From: a virus
Length of the DNA: 41,386 bases
IMG/VR virus record: IMGVR_UViG_3300044632_002016
Location: 1-41,386 of that record
Reading direction: 5' to 3' (one strand)
Shown here: positions 39,469 through 41,386 of the stretch, in pieces
Layout: every line of letters begins with the position of its first letter
How positions within the stretch are numbered: the stretch's first letter is position 1
The notes under the pieces: generated by a model
Told to the model about the DNA's origin: nothing
The model's input: only the letters and a program-made list of their open reading frames with translations
Databases searched by the model: none
Position numbers and translations under genes: made by a program

Positions 39469-39802
39469 CACGCCCGAGACGGACGCGCTGTATGCGCAAA
39501 TGCTGGCCGAGAACCCCGGCAACTTCATTCACCTTGAGGAGTTTTTGGAACTGGCTTGCCGACTGGAGCGGGAGAGGAATGAGGCGCTGATGGATCGTGC
39601 CTCTGGAGACATTGCCACCATGACGCGCAACCACTACGAGCGCGTTATCAAAGAGCGCGACGAGGCGAGGGAATTGTTACGCATTTTGGCCGGTCTTGTT
39701 GCCTACGGCCTTGGCCAGTCAGGTGAGGAGTGGTCGCTGGAGGCCATGCGCCAAGCGACGGCTGCGATTCAAAATGCAAAATTTTTGGAGACAGCAAAAT
39801 GA
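39461..39802 (+). CDS. Hypothetical coiled-coil protein, 113 aa
   Basis: A 113-residue protein. It begins MSDTPETDALYAQMLAENPG, a start shared with many phage proteins of unknown function, followed by a coiled-coil region (LELACRLERERNEALMDRAS; YERVIKERDEARELLRILAG). It has no recognised catalytic residues. GGAGG lies close before ATG 39461. It overlaps the zinc-ribbon gene by four bases. Confidence 0.6.
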   Translation: MSDTPETDALYAQMLAENPGNFIHLEEFLELACRLERERNEALMDRASGDIATMTRNHYERVIKERDEARELLRILAGLVAYGLGQSGEEWSLEAMRQATAAIQNAKFLETAK

Positions 39803-40050
39803 CCTGCCCCACCTGCCAATCTGCCACCCGAGTTGTATCCTGCCGTTCTGTTGGCGATGGGTTCATTCGTCGGCGCCGGTGTGAGAACGACCACCGTTTC
39901 AACACCGCCGAGGTCTCGCACCTCGGCCCCTTTCCCTGGGCAAAGAAAACCGCGACCAAGCCCACCAAGCGCCCCAAACGCACCCGCAAGGCCAAGTCTG
40001 TGACCTCCGATTGGATCACCCGCATTAACGACAAGCTCGCCCCCCTATGA
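39799..40050 (+). CDS. NrdR-like zinc-ribbon protein, 83 aa
   Basis: An 83-residue protein whose N-terminus (MTCPTCQSATRVVSCRSVGD, then GFIRRRRCENDHRFNTAE) reproduces the zinc-ribbon of NrdR (CPxC, SRxxxxGxxIRRRRxC, FxTxE), but the ATP-cone domain is absent. The remainder is Lys/Arg-rich (KKTATKPTKRPKRTRKAK). It could bind DNA as a transcription regulator or packaging accessory. It overlaps the TerL start (ATGA at 40047-40050). Confidence 0.7.
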   Translation: MTCPTCQSATRVVSCRSVGDGFIRRRRCENDHRFNTAEVSHLGPFPWAKKTATKPTKRPKRTRKAKSVTSDWITRINDKLAPL

Positions 40051-41386
40051 CATTCACGCAAACCGCCCACCCGCTGCTGCCATTTATCCCGCCCGAACTC
40101 TTTGTTTCCGACTTCGAGTCGGCGAGGACCCTCTTGGCCGAGAGGGAACGCCGCATTGCGTTGGAAAAAGAGGATCCGATCCGCTACGGCTACGAGCCCG
40201 AGCACTGGACCAAGGCCGAAAAAATCGCCAAACGCTACCGCGACCTGTTGGTGCTGGGCGGCAACCGTTCCGGCAAGTCCACTTGGGCGGGAAAAATGGT
40301 CGTCCGCACCCTGCTCGAGAAGCCCGCGAGCCGCGTGTGGTGCTTCCAGACCACAAACGACAACTCCATCTCCATGCAGCAGCCCATCGTGTGGAATTTC
40401 ATGCCCGCCGAGCTGAGAACGGCCAAACGCAGCAAGATCACGAACATCAGCTACACGCAGAAGAACGGTTTTTCCGAAAATACCGCCGTTCTTCCCAATA
40501 AATCGCAGGTGTGGTTCCGCAATTACGCCCAGGACATCACGACAATAGAGGGCGGAGAGATAGATTTAGCCTGGTGCGACGAATTATGTCCCCTTGAGTG
40601 GCTTGAAACAATCCGTTTCCGATTATTAGATCGAAATGGCATCCTCCTCGTCACCTTTACCCCCATCGAAGGCTACAGCCCCACGGTAAAAAACTACCTC
40701 CAAGGCGCGAAGACGCTTGAGGAGTGCGATGCCGAGCTTTTGCCGAGAAAAAGCGGCAAGGGATTTGAAAAAGTCCCCGTCGTCCAGGAATGCGTCACTC
40801 GCCACGCCGGCATCATCTATTTTCAGACCAAAAACAACCCGTGGGCAGGCTATGGCCGCATGAAGACCGAGCTCGCCAAGCAACCCCGCGAAAAAATCCT
40901 GTGCCGCGCCTACGGCGTCCCAGTCAAGGCCGCCGCCACGCGATTTCCCCGCTTCCGCGAGTCGGTGCATGTCGTCAAGGCCGACCAGATTCCCCAGGAC
41001 GGCACGAACTACCTCTTCTGCGACCCTGCGGGCGGAAAAAACTGGTTCATGCTCTGGATTCGAGTGGACGCCGCCGAGCGGGCGTGGGTCTACCGCGAGT
41101 GGCCGCAGACCGACACCTACATCGAAGGCGTCGGCTACGCCGGACCGTGGGCGATCTCCAGCGGCAAGAAAGCCGACGGCGAAGCCGGTGAAGGGCAGAA
41201 ATCCTTCGGCTTCGGCCTGCTCGCCTACAAGGCCGAGATCGAGCGCATGGAAGCCCTCGACGGGGTCAAGATTTTTGAGCGCTGGATAGACTCAAGGTAT
41301 GCGAACACCACCGTCGCCGGCACCCGCGAGCAATCCACCACCCTCCTCGAGGAACTCGAAGATGTCGGCATGTCCTTCCGATCCTG
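40047..41386 (+). CDS. terL: Terminase large subunit, N-terminal part (continues at 1-398)
   Basis: TerL packages concatemeric DNA through the portal. The N-terminal ATPase carries Walker A GGNRSGKST (residues ~71-79) and Walker B IDLAWCDE (ending in catalytic Asp-Glu, ~174-181), plus LLVTFTPIEG as the coupling segment. The nuclease domain begins near residue 325 with FCDPAGGKNW, where Asp is the first metal ligand. The gene runs off the end of the window in phase with bases 3-398, giving a 536-residue protein of usual TerL length. ATG 40047 overlaps the zinc-ribbon gene stop by four bases. Confidence 0.92.
   Translation, partial: MTFTQTAHPLLPFIPPELFVSDFESARTLLAERERRIALEKEDPIRYGYEPEHWTKAEKIAKRYRDLLVLGGNRSGKSTWAGKMVVRTLLEKPASRVWCFQTTNDNSISMQQPIVWNFMPAELRTAKRSKITNISYTQKNGFSENTAVLPNKSQVWFRNYAQDITTIEGGEIDLAWCDELCPLEWLETIRFRLLDRNGILLVTFTPIEGYSPTVKNYLQGAKTLEECDAELLPRKSGKGFEKVPVVQECVTRHAGIIYFQTKNNPWAGYGRMKTELAKQPREKILCRAYGVPVKAAATRFPRFRESVHVVKADQIPQDGTNYLFCDPAGGKNWFMLWIRVDAAERAWVYREWPQTDTYIEGVGYAGPWAISSGKKADGEAGEGQKSFGFGLLAYKAEIERMEALDGVKIFERWIDSRYANTTVAGTREQSTTLLEELEDVGMSFRS
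41260..41386. repeat. Terminal direct repeat, right copy (circular overlap)
   Basis: Identical to 1-127. Removing one copy yields a circle of 41,259 bp with an intact TerL gene. Confidence 0.9.

Noticed and set aside
41260-41386. Biological direct terminal repeat
   Set aside because: The length equals a common maximum assembly k-mer and the repeat lies within a continuous TerL reading frame, so assembly overlap of a circular sequence is the simpler reading.

Overview
The window is a complete, circularly closed genome of a temperate tailed bacteriophage, cut open inside the large terminase gene. Bases 1-127 are repeated exactly at 41260-41386, so the unique circle is 41,259 bp. TerL starts at 40047, runs off the right end and finishes at 398. 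The gene set (TerL, acidic scaffold, SU10-type capsid protein, ~690-residue portal, a head-tail connector, large internal virion proteins, no recognisable tail tube or tape measure) points to a short-tailed, podovirus-like virion of about P22 size. The host is unknown. High GC, A/C-rich leaders with little Shine-Dalgarno signal before structural genes, and an integrase with a His-less 'MGTSP' motif would fit a host in or near the Planctomycetota-Verrucomicrobiota group, but this is a weak inference.

Layout. 40047-398 TerL; 373-850 two small genes; 1131-6651 head genes (scaffold, capsid, portal, connector), with a large hairpin after the capsid gene; 6692-11006 tail-fibre-like and adhesin genes; 11006-11970 lysis cassette (two small membrane proteins, a lipoprotein, an M15 endolysin); 11967-13650 an acidic protein, a calcineurin-like phosphoesterase and a small HTH-like protein; 13651-16817 a large tail protein, a fibre and a LamG-like lectin; 16805-17212 a SET-domain protein; 17217-27163 four internal virion proteins, interrupted by a translationally coupled YcaO-TfuA gene pair (19754-21918). 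A terminator, then attP (a tRNA 3' end flanked by TGTCAATG repeats), then the tyrosine integrase follow. Only two genes lie on the minus strand (a ribbon-helix-helix protein and a lipoprotein). They are divergent from a second ribbon-helix-helix protein across a spacer holding three copies of AGTAGCACC, which looks like the lysogeny switch. 29385-37625 is the early region: small regulators, a Sak4-like ATPase, a Cas4-like nuclease, an SSB-like protein, a RuvC-like resolvase, a ParB-like/GHKL-ATPase pair, and a RepA/DnaB-like helicase. An iteron cluster (37640-37815), probably the origin, comes next, then a candidate small terminase and small packaging-side genes leading back to TerL.

The most remarkable feature is the YcaO-TfuA pair embedded without gaps among virion genes. 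In cellular genomes this pair installs peptide-backbone thioamides. Here it sits between ejection-protein genes with no obvious RiPP precursor, suggesting that the phage modifies one of its own virion proteins or a host protein. Together with the SET-domain gene one gene upstream, this makes a candidate protein-modification island in the late operon.
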